This document shows, piece after piece, positions 45,099 through 53,549 of a DNA stretch of 64,000 bases. The stretch comes from Oenococcus kitaharae DSM 17330. GTDB lineage: Bacteria; Bacillota; Bacilli; Lactobacillales; Lactobacillaceae. Both the position numbers and the translations under genes were made by a program. The notes beneath the pieces were generated by a model that saw only the letters and a list, made by a program, of their open reading frames with translations, was not told where the DNA came from and did no database searches. The stretch lies in contig NZ_CM001398.1 in NCBI RefSeq assembly GCF_000241055.1, positions 1,289,163-1,353,162 on the forward strand, read 5' to 3'. The number at the start of each line of letters is the position of its first letter. Positions within the stretch are counted from its first letter, which is position 1.

Positions 45099-45693
45099 TT
45101 AAATATTTTAGAAAACGCTTCAAAGCCGGTAAATAATCAAGGCTAGGTATCATTTTACTGTTTATTTGAAATCCTTGCTGAGAAATGATGCTGTAGGGGA
45201 CGGATTTTTCCCCGCCACGCAAGGCTTCATCCCAAATTTTGATTAAAATCGAGGCCGGAAAAAGATAAAATTCAGACCGTGTTGTAAAACCAAGAATGAA
45301 AAAACCGATGCCGCCGTTTTCCAGGACATTCTTCAAATGAGTAATTTGATGCTGATGGAAATTCTTCAGCGGCATATTGGTCTTATTTTTTGTCTCTTTG
45401 GCGTCAAAGTCAATATAATGGCCGTCCAAGACGCCATTATAATCAGTCGTGGAAGGCTGTACATAATAGGCTTCTGTAATTTTAGCCATACTGCGGTCTG
45501 GGTAATCAACGTGGACAACTGTAATTGGTGTCGGTTTTTTATGAATAACAGCTAGATGCTTGCTGAGATAATAGCTGTTAGCTTCGTTGATCAATTCTTC
45601 GAGTCCCATGCCGCGTTTGCCATAGGAAACATTTTTACTTGCCTGCGTTTTTGGCGATCTTTTAGGATTGACGCCGCTGGGGTAATTAATCAT
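45091..45693 (-). CDS. recU: RecU, Holliday junction resolvase
   Basis: This 200-residue RuvC substitute of Firmicutes resolves four-way junctions. It starts MINYPSGVNPKRSP, with GKRGMGLEELINEANSYYL and the catalytic site DGHYIDFDAKETKNKTNMPLKNFHQHQ (D, E, K and Q) near residue 105-130. The ATG at 45693 was chosen because TACAAT on the - strand ends 6 bases upstream and homologues start here; an earlier ATG at 45717 would add 8 unrelated residues and overlap ypsA. It is the first gene of recU-pbp1A. Confidence 0.92.
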   Translation of the reverse strand: MINYPSGVNPKRSPKTQASKNVSYGKRGMGLEELINEANSYYLSKHLAVIHKKPTPITVVHVDYPDRSMAKITEAYYVQPSTTDYNGVLDGHYIDFDAKETKNKTNMPLKNFHQHQITHLKNVLENGGIGFFILGFTTRSEFYLFPASILIKIWDEALRGGEKSVPYSIISQQGFQINSKMIPSLDYLPALKRFLKYLNV

Positions 45694-45699
45694 ACAACA

Positions 45700-45709
45700 A
45701 TTGTAGAAT
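45700..45709. promoter_or_regulatory. Overlapping divergent -10 boxes recU / ypsA
   Basis: On the - strand TACAAT occupies 45705-45700 and ends 6 bases before the recU ATG. On the + strand TAGAAT occupies 45704-45709 and ends 6 bases before the ypsA ATG. The two boxes share two base pairs, so both promoters cannot be open at once. Confidence 0.55.
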
Positions 45710-45715
45710 AAAGGC

Positions 45716-46282
45716 ATGAAAAAACGCCTATGGATTACAGGATATCGCAGTTTTGAACTCGGCGCTTTTAATGATCAGGATCCCAAGGTTCAGGTGGTTA
45801 AGCGTGCAATCAAAGATGATCTTGTCGATGAAATCGAAAATAATGACTTAGAATGGCTGATTACAAGCGGTCAGTTAGGGGTCGAACAATGGGCCAGCGA
45901 GACAGCCATTGACTTAAAAAAGACCTTTCCTACACTTAAAATCGCGATTATGCTGCCTTTTTCTGACTTTGGTTCGCAATGGAACCCCGAACATCAGAGT
46001 GCTTTATTGAATTTGCGAAGCCAAGTTGATTTTTCTCAGTCACTAACTCAGGAAGGCTATAAGAGCCCGATTCAGTTGCGCAATTTCCAGCAGTTTATGC
46101 TCACACACACAGACGAAGCCTTAATGGTCTATGACCCGGAGAATACGGGCAAAGCTGATTACGATTACAAAGCTATCAAAGAATACCAGGGTAAACATCC
46201 TGACTATACTTTAAAATTGATTGATTTCGATATGCTGACTGACCTTTCGGAGGAGATGGAAGAAGAACGCAGAGAATGGTAG
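45716..46282 (+). CDS. ypsA: YpsA family SLOG-fold protein (DUF1273)
   Basis: This 188-residue protein of the YpsA family, a Rossmann-like SLOG fold tied to nucleotide sensing and cell division in Bacillus and Staphylococcus, begins KRLWITGYRSFELGAF. It has WLITSGQLGVEQWASETAIDL near residue 43 and IAIMLPFSDFGSQWNPEHQ near residue 75. No ribosome site precedes the ATG. Its usual partner gpsB is not next to it. Confidence 0.88.
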   Translation: MKKRLWITGYRSFELGAFNDQDPKVQVVKRAIKDDLVDEIENNDLEWLITSGQLGVEQWASETAIDLKKTFPTLKIAIMLPFSDFGSQWNPEHQSALLNLRSQVDFSQSLTQEGYKSPIQLRNFQQFMLTHTDEALMVYDPENTGKADYDYKAIKEYQGKHPDYTLKLIDFDMLTDLSEEMEEERREW

Positions 46283-46293
46283 GTAAAAACGTT

Positions 46294-46875
46294 TTATGCG
46301 ATCTTGACTGCCCATTTTCTGACATCATAGCGTTCTTTAAAACGACTTTTTAACAGCCAATATTGACCATCAATCGGGTCGGACAGATGCACATAGCTTT
46401 CTGAATAACCATCCAGGACGACGGCATGGTTATTTGTCAATTCATGGCCGAATGAAAAATCTTCTTCACCAAAAGGTGCAAAGCCAATCGAAACATAGGT
46501 CAGTAGCGGCCATCCGAATTTTACAATTTTCAATAAATCATTCAGTTCGGCGCCTGGCAACGCTGTTAACGATCCAAAAAGAGAGCCCCATCTGACTAAG
46601 GGATCGATAAATATAGCTTCTAGCTTGCCGGGCGTATTTTTAAAAGGCGATCCGCCAAAACCTTTATAGGGATTGCCGTCCGGATCGATCGGCATCGTGT
46701 CCAAAAAAGCCGGATAATCAAATTCACGAGCTTTGCCGACAAAATGCAAAGCAGCCAGCAAACTAGCTGCTTCACAACCGTTAATAGCTGAATAGGCATT
46801 TTGATCAATGTTTTCAACCCCGAGGACGAAATATTTTTCCTCTCCCGGTTGTGTATTTTTCCAACTAGATTTCAT
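46294..46875 (-). CDS. C39-like peptidase family protein
   Basis: This 193-residue protein resembles the Peptidase_C39_2 (papain-like) family. It shows the nucleophile region AYSAINGCEAASLLAALHF near residue 30, GGSPFKNTPGKLEA near residue 70, and the His/Asp region NNHAVVLDGYSESYVHLSDPIDGQYW near residue 155-175. The start at 46875 (MKSSWKNTQPG) overlaps the pepF stop by 11 bases, so it is likely co-translated. No signal peptide is seen. The substrate is unknown. Confidence 0.75.
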   Translation of the reverse strand: MKSSWKNTQPGEEKYFVLGVENIDQNAYSAINGCEAASLLAALHFVGKAREFDYPAFLDTMPIDPDGNPYKGFGGSPFKNTPGKLEAIFIDPLVRWGSLFGSLTALPGAELNDLLKIVKFGWPLLTYVSIGFAPFGEEDFSFGHELTNNHAVVLDGYSESYVHLSDPIDGQYWLLKSRFKERYDVRKWAVKIA

Positions 46876-48661
46876 CTGCGTAAGCAATAATCCGATCAAC
46901 GGTATCAGATAAGAATTGAATCGTGTTTTTCAAAGCAGCATCCGTAGTGACATCAACTCCGGCGACTTTTGCAGCTTCGATTGGCGCTTTAGAACCGCCT
47001 AATTTCAGGAAATTCAGCCAAGCCTTGCGGCCCTTTTCGGGATCTTTTTTCAAATTAATGAAGCCTTGTGTCGAGATCGTCAAGCCAGCTGAATAGGTAT
47101 AAGAATAAAGGCCCATGTAGTAGTGAGCCTGGCGCATCCAAGTCAAAGCTGCATCATCATCAATTTCAACTGCATCGCCCCAGAATTTAGACAAAACGCC
47201 TTTCATGATCTGATTCAAACGATCGGCATTAAAGGATTTGCCTTCGTCAATCAGCGTGTAGACTTCGCGCTGGAAGGCGGCCTCAGTTAGATGCGTAATG
47301 AAATTATGGAAATAAGTGTCACTTAAGCGGTGAGCCAGGGCGAAACGTTTTGTCCGTGGATCATCTGATTGATTTTCCAAATAATCAGACAGCAGCAATT
47401 CGTTAAAAGTCGAGGGGCCTTCGACAAAGTAGGTCGAAGGTTCATAGTTATAATAACTTTGATTCTTTGCTGACAAGCTGCCTTGCCCGGCGTGGCCGAT
47501 TTCGTGTACCAATGTATAGACATCTGACAGGCGCCCAGTCCAACTCATTAGAATGTAGGGATGTGTGCCATAGGGGAAGGTCGTATAACCACCAGAATCT
47601 TTACCTGTGTTGGCTGGAAAATCCACCCAGCGGTCTTTTAAGAAAGGCTTGATTGTCTCCGTGTACTCATCGCCCAATTGGGCAGTGGCATTCATGACGT
47701 AGTTATAACCATCTTCGATGCTGACTTCAGGATTCAAATCAGGATCCAGATCCAGTTTCCAATCGGCAAAAGTCATTTTGGATAAATGATTAACTTGGGC
47801 AACATGTTTTAAATACTTTTGAGCGACCGGCGCAAAATCATTCATGATCAAATCGATTTGGCGGTCAAACATGCTGCGGTCAACTTCCTGAGGGGCCAAC
47901 AAATAATCAAAAACTGAATCATACCCGCGCATAGTGGCCAAGGTTTTTTCATTAATAACTTGGTTTAGGTAAGCTGCTGCAGCAGCATTTTCGTTGGCGC
48001 GCAAGCCAGCCGAAAATGAGCGAAAAGACTTCTCTCGAATCTCGGCATCGGCATCATTCTGATAGAAGTTCTCATAGGTAACAAATGAGTTTTTATATGT
48101 CTTGCCATGAGCCGTAAAATCAGCCATATGATAATCGCCGGCACGCAGTTTTGTGTATACGTCATAAGGCGTATTCAAAGCATTCTGCAAATTAGAAATA
48201 GTCTTTTCAACTGCATCGCCCAGATATGTTTTTTTTGTGATTTTCGTGTGTCGAAGCAAGGCCGCGTACCTTGGATTTTGGCCAATCTCATCTAGGACAC
48301 TGTCATCAGCTTTGACGAGTGCATCATCCCAAAAGCTGAGCTCAACACTTGCTTTGGTCGTGTAATCCTGTGCAGCATGCGCGATTTCACCGTATTTTTC
48401 ATCGGAAAAATCTGAGGTCTGCGGCATAAAACCATAGTTTGCAATATGATCGATATCAATTGCAATCTGTTCATAAATCTTGAGGGCCTTATCGAAATCA
48501 TCAAAAGTGTTGAGATGCCCTTGAAAATTTTTCTTGAATTCGTTGATTTGGTCCAGACTGTCGCTGATTTCTCTCAAAAAGGCATTTTCATCGGCAAACA
48601 AAGGCCGTAAATCCCATTTTTCCTTCTCATCAAACTCCGAACGCGCTTTTAATTCAGCCAT
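46865..48661 (-). CDS. pepF: PepF, oligoendopeptidase F
   Basis: This cytosolic zinc endopeptidase of the M3 family degrades short peptides. The 598-residue protein has the zinc site TLVHEIGHAGQGSLS near residue 385 with the third ligand Glu in GPSTFNELLLSDYL, and an N-terminal helical domain. It has a clear TTAGGAGGAAGT ribosome site and a -35/-10 pair, so it is a normal leadered gene. The C39-like gene is downstream in the same operon. Confidence 0.95.
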   Translation of the reverse strand: MAELKARSEFDEKEKWDLRPLFADENAFLREISDSLDQINEFKKNFQGHLNTFDDFDKALKIYEQIAIDIDHIANYGFMPQTSDFSDEKYGEIAHAAQDYTTKASVELSFWDDALVKADDSVLDEIGQNPRYAALLRHTKITKKTYLGDAVEKTISNLQNALNTPYDVYTKLRAGDYHMADFTAHGKTYKNSFVTYENFYQNDADAEIREKSFRSFSAGLRANENAAAAAYLNQVINEKTLATMRGYDSVFDYLLAPQEVDRSMFDRQIDLIMNDFAPVAQKYLKHVAQVNHLSKMTFADWKLDLDPDLNPEVSIEDGYNYVMNATAQLGDEYTETIKPFLKDRWVDFPANTGKDSGGYTTFPYGTHPYILMSWTGRLSDVYTLVHEIGHAGQGSLSAKNQSYYNYEPSTYFVEGPSTFNELLLSDYLENQSDDPRTKRFALAHRLSDTYFHNFITHLTEAAFQREVYTLIDEGKSFNADRLNQIMKGVLSKFWGDAVEIDDDAALTWMRQAHYYMGLYSYTYSAGLTISTQGFINLKKDPEKGRKAWLNFLKLGGSKAPIEAAKVAGVDVTTDAALKNTIQFLSDTVDRIIAYADEI

Positions 48662-48668
48662 TTAACTT

Positions 48669-48721
48669 ACTTCCTCCTAAAACTTTTATGAAAAGTCTAG
48701 CACGAAAGCTTACTGCACCAA
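48669..48721 (-). promoter_or_regulatory. pepF promoter and strong ribosome site
   Basis: On the - strand TTGGTG (48721-48716) and TAGACT (48699-48694) are 16 bases apart. AGGAGG lies at 48677-48672. The leader is about 26 bases, in contrast to the leaderless-looking genes. Confidence 0.6.
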
Positions 48722-48763
48722 ATAGAAACAATCACAAAAATCGTTCGGATGAACAGGCACGTG

Positions 48764-48769
48764 TATAAT
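48764..48769 (+). promoter_or_regulatory. rnpB -10 box
   Basis: A perfect TATAAT directly preceded by TG; 7 bases separate it from the first base of the RNase P RNA. It calibrates the -10 to +1 distance for the window. Confidence 0.75.
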
Positions 48770-48776
48770 TAATAAA

Positions 48777-49157
48777 GGCAAATCGGACAATTGCGCGATG
48801 AAAGACTCGTGAGGAAGGTCCATGCCCGTCCGATCTGCGATGATTGGAGTTTTTGTACCGAGCCTAATAAGCGAAGGTGGGTGGCATTCGTGTTATCCGA
48901 CGGCTGGAAAAAGCGCTAAACTTCGGCATGCGTGATTATCCTATAAAAGTGCTATAGCGACGAAGAACCGGGAAACTGGGGAAGTGAGACGACGTAAACC
49001 CTGCAAGCGGGCAACCCAAACTTTTGGTAGGGGCGGTCAATTTAGCTAACTGAAGTAAAAATTGACACTGATATCGCAAAATATCGGTAGATAGATGATT
49101 GTCGAAGAATACGGCTGCCAACCGTATTTGGAACATAACATGGCCTATAGATTTGCC
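48777..49157 (+). ncRNA. rnpB: RNase P RNA, Bacillus (B/P) type
   Basis: This is the catalytic RNA of RNase P, which matures tRNA 5' ends. The ends pair as P1: GGCAAATC 48777-48784 with GATTTGCC 49150-49157. Conserved region I reads GAGGAAGGTCCATGCCCG (48812 on), a GTGAGACGACGTAAACCC segment lies near 48985, and the 3' conserved region is AACATGGCCTATAGATTTGCC-like. Length (381 bases) fits. A terminator follows 6 bases later. Position upstream of the ypsC methyltransferase agrees with the Bacillus ypsA-gpsB-rnpB-ypsC order. Confidence 0.95.
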
Positions 49158-49162
49158 AAGGC

Positions 49163-49185
49163 AACCGCAGTAATGCGGTTTTTTT
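49163..49185 (+). terminator. rnpB terminator
   Basis: AACCGCA 49163-49169 pairs with TGCGGTT 49174-49180 around GTAA and is followed by TTTTT. Confidence 0.9.
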
Positions 49186-49209
49186 GTCGCAAAAAAGCCC
49201 CGCAAGAGG

Positions 49210-50913
49210 TTATTTGATGTTTTCATCTCGATAAAGCAGCTTGGGACGGCCGTAACGCAGGCGATAGTATGTTTTACCCAACCACGGAAGCCAATATTTA
49301 TCAAGGCCTAAAATGCGTCCGGATCCATTCATGATGGCTAGTGTCATCGGAAAAACCCATATATATGACCAGATAAAAGCGTGATTCAGGACTAAAAAGA
49401 CTAACAGTAGGATTGAAAACAGAGCCGAGAGCCATGTGAAAAATCCTAAGAATAGACTGACTGAAATTGTGAAGATCAAAATCGTCACAACAGCATGCAA
49501 GCCTGAATCAAAATTGGTTCGCAGCAAAAAATCGCCCAGCACAAATGTTGGTAAATGATCAGCTAGTGCTGGCTGCGTTTGGGCAACGAGACTAAGCCCG
49601 GCAACTAGCCAAATTAAAGCGAGAAACAGGCGTGCTGCCAATCCCCACACAGTACGTCTGGTTCCTTGAAGGATGTTTCGATTAACGGCCTTTTTAGTCA
49701 GCCACTGCCATTGATAATAAAAGCTGCCGATATGTAAGAAAAAGGCGAGAACATTTCTTTTTTGTATCCAGCGTGCATGCAATCCGGATATTTGTTTGCC
49801 GCTTTTTGTTGTCGCGATAGTCAGCTTCTTTTTTAAAGACAGTGTTTGCTGAACTGATTTATCTTTCATTAGCTGAAGCTTGTCCTTATGCTTGATCGCT
49901 GATGCGACGTTTTTCGCGACTGTTTTAACAGATTGCTTGATAGCGATGTCGTCGCCAGCCAGCGACAATGGTTCTTGATTGTCGCCTTGGTCATTGATGC
50001 TAATATGACTACCGATGACATAGATAGCAGGGTCAGCTAAGGATTGGCCTGTGGGCTTGATTGAGATATGGCCGGCATTGCTCGATTGCAAACCAAAAAT
50101 GCCATTCAGCCAATTATTCGGATCATCGGCGGACCAAATGACAGTTGAGGCAAACAGTTTTTTGCCATCGAATAAATCAACATAACCCGGGCCGGCTGAG
50201 ACGACTTCAGCGTTTGATAAAAGCCTGACCTGGTTATCCTTCAGATAGGCATTGATTTTTTGCTTCAGTTTTTCCGGAAAACGATCAAGCGGATCTTTTT
50301 GTTTATCAATTAATGACAGCTGAATTTCAGTAGGATCGATTCTATTTTCTAAAGCCAGTCTGTCTCGCCAATTGATTAAATCAGCCATGATCTGCAAACC
50401 CTTGTAACCGGCTCCGATCACAGAAATAGACAGCAGCGAACGGCGTTTTTCCAGGTCAGTGGCAACAGCACCCAAATGAATGCTGGTCTGTACATTGTTT
50501 CTCAGACTGAGAGCCTGGTCAGTGTTTGTCAGGCGAAAAGCGGCCTGGCTAATTCCCGGTACCGGCTCTTTTTCTGACGCGTCATCAGCTGATAAAATCA
50601 AAAAGTCGTAACTAAATGGGCCGTTGCTGGTGATAATTTTCTTGTTGGCAAAGTCGACAGACAAAAGCTGATCCGTGACGATTTGTACATTCTTACCGGC
50701 ATGAAAAATGTTTTGCAGATCGTAACCGCTTTTACCGACCAAGAGGCGATCGGTGGCAATACCGCGTAAGGTTGCAAAAGAGGCCAGATCCGAGGATTGA
50801 CTGATGATGATCAGATCGATGCCTGAATGTTTTTTAAAATGCCTTGCTAATTTTTTGGCAGCATACACTGCCGCAAAACCCGTGCCAACAATCACAATTT
50901 TTTTATTTGCCAA
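49210..50913 (-). CDS. NDH-2-like FAD oxidoreductase fused to a DoxX-like membrane domain
   Basis: About 400 N-terminal residues resemble type II NADH dehydrogenase: FAD site KKIVIVGTGFAAVYAAKKL, second dinucleotide site ISVIGAGYKGLQIMADL near residue 165, and AIYVIGSHISI near residue 300. From about residue 420 there are four hydrophobic segments (LFLALIWLVAGLSLV, AVVTILIFTISVSLFLG, LSALFSILLLVFLVL, SYIWVFPMTLAIM) ending NGSGRILGLDKYW, a DoxX/SURF4-type ending. The start is uncertain: TTG 50913 follows GGGGG by 8 bases, and TTG 50928 is possible. It likely oxidises NAD(P)H at the membrane; the electron acceptor is unknown. Confidence 0.75.
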   Translation of the reverse strand: MANKKIVIVGTGFAAVYAAKKLARHFKKHSGIDLIIISQSSDLASFATLRGIATDRLLVGKSGYDLQNIFHAGKNVQIVTDQLLSVDFANKKIITSNGPFSYDFLILSADDASEKEPVPGISQAAFRLTNTDQALSLRNNVQTSIHLGAVATDLEKRRSLLSISVIGAGYKGLQIMADLINWRDRLALENRIDPTEIQLSLIDKQKDPLDRFPEKLKQKINAYLKDNQVRLLSNAEVVSAGPGYVDLFDGKKLFASTVIWSADDPNNWLNGIFGLQSSNAGHISIKPTGQSLADPAIYVIGSHISINDQGDNQEPLSLAGDDIAIKQSVKTVAKNVASAIKHKDKLQLMKDKSVQQTLSLKKKLTIATTKSGKQISGLHARWIQKRNVLAFFLHIGSFYYQWQWLTKKAVNRNILQGTRRTVWGLAARLFLALIWLVAGLSLVAQTQPALADHLPTFVLGDFLLRTNFDSGLHAVVTILIFTISVSLFLGFFTWLSALFSILLLVFLVLNHAFIWSYIWVFPMTLAIMNGSGRILGLDKYWLPWLGKTYYRLRYGRPKLLYRDENIK

Positions 50914-51043
50914 GCTGTAAACCCCCAAAAAGCTGATACCTAAATTGTAATCTTTGAATATATTTTTTTGAATTCTGCTGACAACATCCGAGACCCTTTA
51001 ACAAAAAAATAAGAGTCTATTTTTAACTGTTGCCCTGATCGAG

Positions 51044-51049
51044 TAGAAT
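51044..51049 (+). promoter_or_regulatory. -10 box, predicted leaderless start
   Basis: TAGAAT ends 6 bases before the ATG at 51056. The intervening AAGGCG abuts the start too closely to act as a ribosome site. Confidence 0.45.
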
Positions 51050-51055
51050 AAGGCG

Positions 51056-52186
51056 ATGGATAATTTTAATTTAATCGCGACTTGCGGACAAGGGATTGAA
51101 TCTCTGGTTGCTAAAGAACTGAAAAATTTAGGTTATGCAACTAGGACGGAAAACGGATTTGTTCGTTTTTCCGGCACGCAGCGGGATATTTTAAAAACAA
51201 ATCTTTGGCTGCGAACGGCTGACCGTGTCAAAATTCTGGTCGGCGAATTTCATACTTTGCGTTTTGACGACTTATTTGAATCAGTTAAAGCTCTGCCTTG
51301 GAGCGAATTTATCAATTGGGATGATGAATTTCCGGTCGCTGAAGCACACAGCCATGATTCACAGCTTTTTAGTGTGCCGGACATTCAGCGAATCACGAAA
51401 AAGGCAATTGTTGAAGCTTTAAGAGCTCAGACGGGACATGACGACTTGCCGGAAACAGGTCAGTATGTTGGTATTGATATTCGAATCGATAAAAATAATG
51501 TCCGGATTATGATTGATACCAGCGGTGAATCTTTGTTTAAACGCGGCTACCGGACTGAACATGGTGGTGCACCGTTAAAGGAAAATTTTGCCGCAGCTTT
51601 GATACTGCTCACTAATTGGTTTACCGACAATCCTTTTGTTGACCCAGTTTGCGGTTCAGGGACAATTCCAATCGAAGCAGCCTTGATTGGTAAAAATATC
51701 GCTCCGGGCATGAATCGCCGTTTCCAAATTGAAGATTGGGGCTGGTTTGACAAAAAAATCAGCGACGATGTGCGTGATGAAGCTGATAGCCTTGCAAATT
51801 ATGATCAAGAACTGGATATCAGCGGATACGATATTGACGGCAACATGATCCGTATTTCCAAGGAAAACGCGAGAAAAGCCGGCCTATATAACGACATCAC
51901 CTTTAAGCAGCTGGCTGTTAAGGATTGGTCCACTGATAAATTGAACGGCATTATCGTTGCTAACCCGCCCTATGGCCAGCGGCTAGGGGAGCTGGAAGAT
52001 GCACGGAAACTTTATGAGCAAATGGGTGAGATTTATAATAACATGCCGACTTGGAGCGAATATATCCTCACTAGCGATGAAGATTTTGAACATTTTTATG
52101 GTCAGCGCGCAACTAAAAAACGTAAATTATATAACGGCCCAATTCGGACAGACCTCTACCAGTTTTGGGGCAAAAAAATTCGCTAA
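51056..52186 (+). CDS. ypsC: YpsC/RlmL-type 23S rRNA guanine-N2 methyltransferase
   Basis: This 376-residue protein has an N-terminal ferredoxin-like/THUMP region (residues 1-160) and a SAM methyltransferase domain: FVDPVCGSGTIPIEAALI near residue 195 and the catalytic IVANPPYGQRLGE near residue 302. It is the size of the single-activity Bacillus YpsC, equal to the N-terminal half of E. coli RlmL. The target is most likely 23S rRNA m2G2445. It lies downstream of rnpB as in Bacillus, but an NDH gene now intervenes on the other strand. Confidence 0.88.
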   Translation: MDNFNLIATCGQGIESLVAKELKNLGYATRTENGFVRFSGTQRDILKTNLWLRTADRVKILVGEFHTLRFDDLFESVKALPWSEFINWDDEFPVAEAHSHDSQLFSVPDIQRITKKAIVEALRAQTGHDDLPETGQYVGIDIRIDKNNVRIMIDTSGESLFKRGYRTEHGGAPLKENFAAALILLTNWFTDNPFVDPVCGSGTIPIEAALIGKNIAPGMNRRFQIEDWGWFDKKISDDVRDEADSLANYDQELDISGYDIDGNMIRISKENARKAGLYNDITFKQLAVKDWSTDKLNGIIVANPPYGQRLGELEDARKLYEQMGEIYNNMPTWSEYILTSDEDFEHFYGQRATKKRKLYNGPIRTDLYQFWGKKIR

Positions 52187-52196
52187 GCGTTTGTTT

Positions 52197-52202
52197 TATA
52201 AT
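52197..52202 (+). promoter_or_regulatory. -10 box, predicted leaderless start
   Basis: A perfect TATAAT ends 7 bases before the ATG at 52210. No Shine-Dalgarno sequence is present. Confidence 0.55.
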
Positions 52203-52209
52203 GAACACA

Positions 52210-52626
52210 ATGAAAAAGAAGCGTTTAATTACTTTTTACCAGGACTTGAATTTTAAAGGCCAGATGAGTCTCATTTGGCTGGGTATCTTTGTTTTCATCA
52301 CTCTGATTGTCCAGCTGGAATTTTCACGTCTGGCATTCACGGCTTTTGTGATTTGGGCAGTACTCGTGCTGACTCTGCTCTTCTATTTTCTACGCTTACG
52401 ATTATTGATCGATGATGACCATATTTTGTTTCAAAGCATTTTTGTCGGTAATGATTTAGAGATTGATATTAAGAATTTGGTGATCACGCGGCTGGACTTA
52501 AAGAAAAGACTAGTTGAATTCAATTTTGAAGATCAGCATTACCGAATTTGGACCAGCAAAAAAGCGATCAATTATTTCCAGAAAATCGAGCAGCAAAACC
52601 ATCAAAACACTGACAGTCACAATTAA
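52210..52626 (+). CDS. EbsA-like small membrane protein
   Basis: This 138-residue protein has two transmembrane segments near residues 18-60 (MSLIWLGIFVFITLIVQL, AFVIWAVLVLTLLFYFL) followed by a soluble PH-like part (LLIDDDHILFQSIFVGNDLEIDIKNLVI). Size and site next to rluD suggest the EbsA family of Lactobacillales, but the match is by impression only. The ATG at 52210 was chosen over longer in-frame options because of the -10 box 7 bases upstream. Its end overlaps the rluD frame. Confidence 0.65.
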   Translation: MKKKRLITFYQDLNFKGQMSLIWLGIFVFITLIVQLEFSRLAFTAFVIWAVLVLTLLFYFLRLRLLIDDDHILFQSIFVGNDLEIDIKNLVITRLDLKKRLVEFNFEDQHYRIWTSKKAINYFQKIEQQNHQNTDSHN

Positions 52627-53506
52627 AAATGAGAAGGGTCGCTTGGACAAAGTCCTTTCCGAGAAAATTGCCGATGCTTCCCGCAGCCGGATTGATCAGC
52701 TAATTAAAGAAAGTTACGTCACAGTAAACGGGGAAAGCCGCGCTTCTAAGTATCAAGTAAACCCTGACGACAAGATTCAGGTCACGTTTCCCCAAAGCAA
52801 GCCCTTATCTTTAACGGCTGAAAACATACCGCTTGATATTGTTTATGAGGATGATGATCTGCTGGTTGTCAACAAACCAGCCGGGATGGTTGTGCACCCA
52901 AGTGCTGGACACGCTGACCACACCTTGGTTAATGCACTTTTGGCTCACGCACCTCTGTCAACAATCAACGGCGAATTTCGTCCCGGGATCGTGCACCGTA
53001 TTGATAAAGATACAAGCGGCCTTTTAATGGTTGCAAAAAATAATTTTGCCCACGAAAAATTATCCGCACAATTAAAATTACATAAAACAGGACGAAAATA
53101 TCTCGCGATTGTACATGGCCGCTTTTCCGAAAAAAGCGGCACAATTAATGCACCGATTGGCCGTGATCCTAAGAACCGTCAAAAACAAGCTGTTGTTGCC
53201 GGCGGGCGAGAAGCGGTTACACATTTTACGGTATTGGAACAGTTTGACAACTTCGCTTTGATTCAGGCCGTCTTAGAGACTGGCCGCACCCATCAAATTA
53301 GAGTACACATGGCTTTTATCGGCCATCCAGTCGCGGCAGACCCGCTATACGGCCCAAAAAAAACATTGCCAGGAAAGGGCCAATTCCTGCATGCAGCAAG
53401 CCTGGCTTTGACGCAACCACACACAGGAAAAGAGCTTGTATTCACGGCACCTTTACCTGAAGAGTTTCAAAATATGCTGACAAAATTGAGAAATATGTCG
53501 CATTAA
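52514..53506 (+). CDS. rluD: RluD-type pseudouridine synthase
   Basis: This RluA-family enzyme isomerises uridines in rRNA. It has an N-terminal S4 domain (GRLDKVLSEKIADASRSRIDQLIK) and a catalytic domain with the Asp in GIVHRIDKDTSGLLMVAK. The core also shows LVVNKPAGMVVHPSAGH and TGRTHQIRVHMAFIGHPVAADPLYG. The start is doubtful. The only standard upstream start codons are ATG 52514 and TTG 52526, giving about 30 unrelated residues that overlap the EbsA-like gene by about 113 bases. Homology begins near 52610, where the frame has only CTG (52610) or ATT (52622). Confidence 0.88.
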   Translation: MNSILKISITEFGPAKKRSIISRKSSSKTIKTLTVTIKNEKGRLDKVLSEKIADASRSRIDQLIKESYVTVNGESRASKYQVNPDDKIQVTFPQSKPLSLTAENIPLDIVYEDDDLLVVNKPAGMVVHPSAGHADHTLVNALLAHAPLSTINGEFRPGIVHRIDKDTSGLLMVAKNNFAHEKLSAQLKLHKTGRKYLAIVHGRFSEKSGTINAPIGRDPKNRQKQAVVAGGREAVTHFTVLEQFDNFALIQAVLETGRTHQIRVHMAFIGHPVAADPLYGPKKTLPGKGQFLHAASLALTQPHTGKELVFTAPLPEEFQNMLTKLRNMSH

Positions 53507-53549
53507 AAAACGTTAATTCAATTGCAGGACAATGGAATTAACGTTTTTT
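53505..53549. terminator. Bidirectional terminator rluD / rqcH
   Basis: A perfect 15-base stem, 53505-53519 with 53535-53549, carries A and T runs on both sides and overlaps the ends of both convergent genes. Confidence 0.92.
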
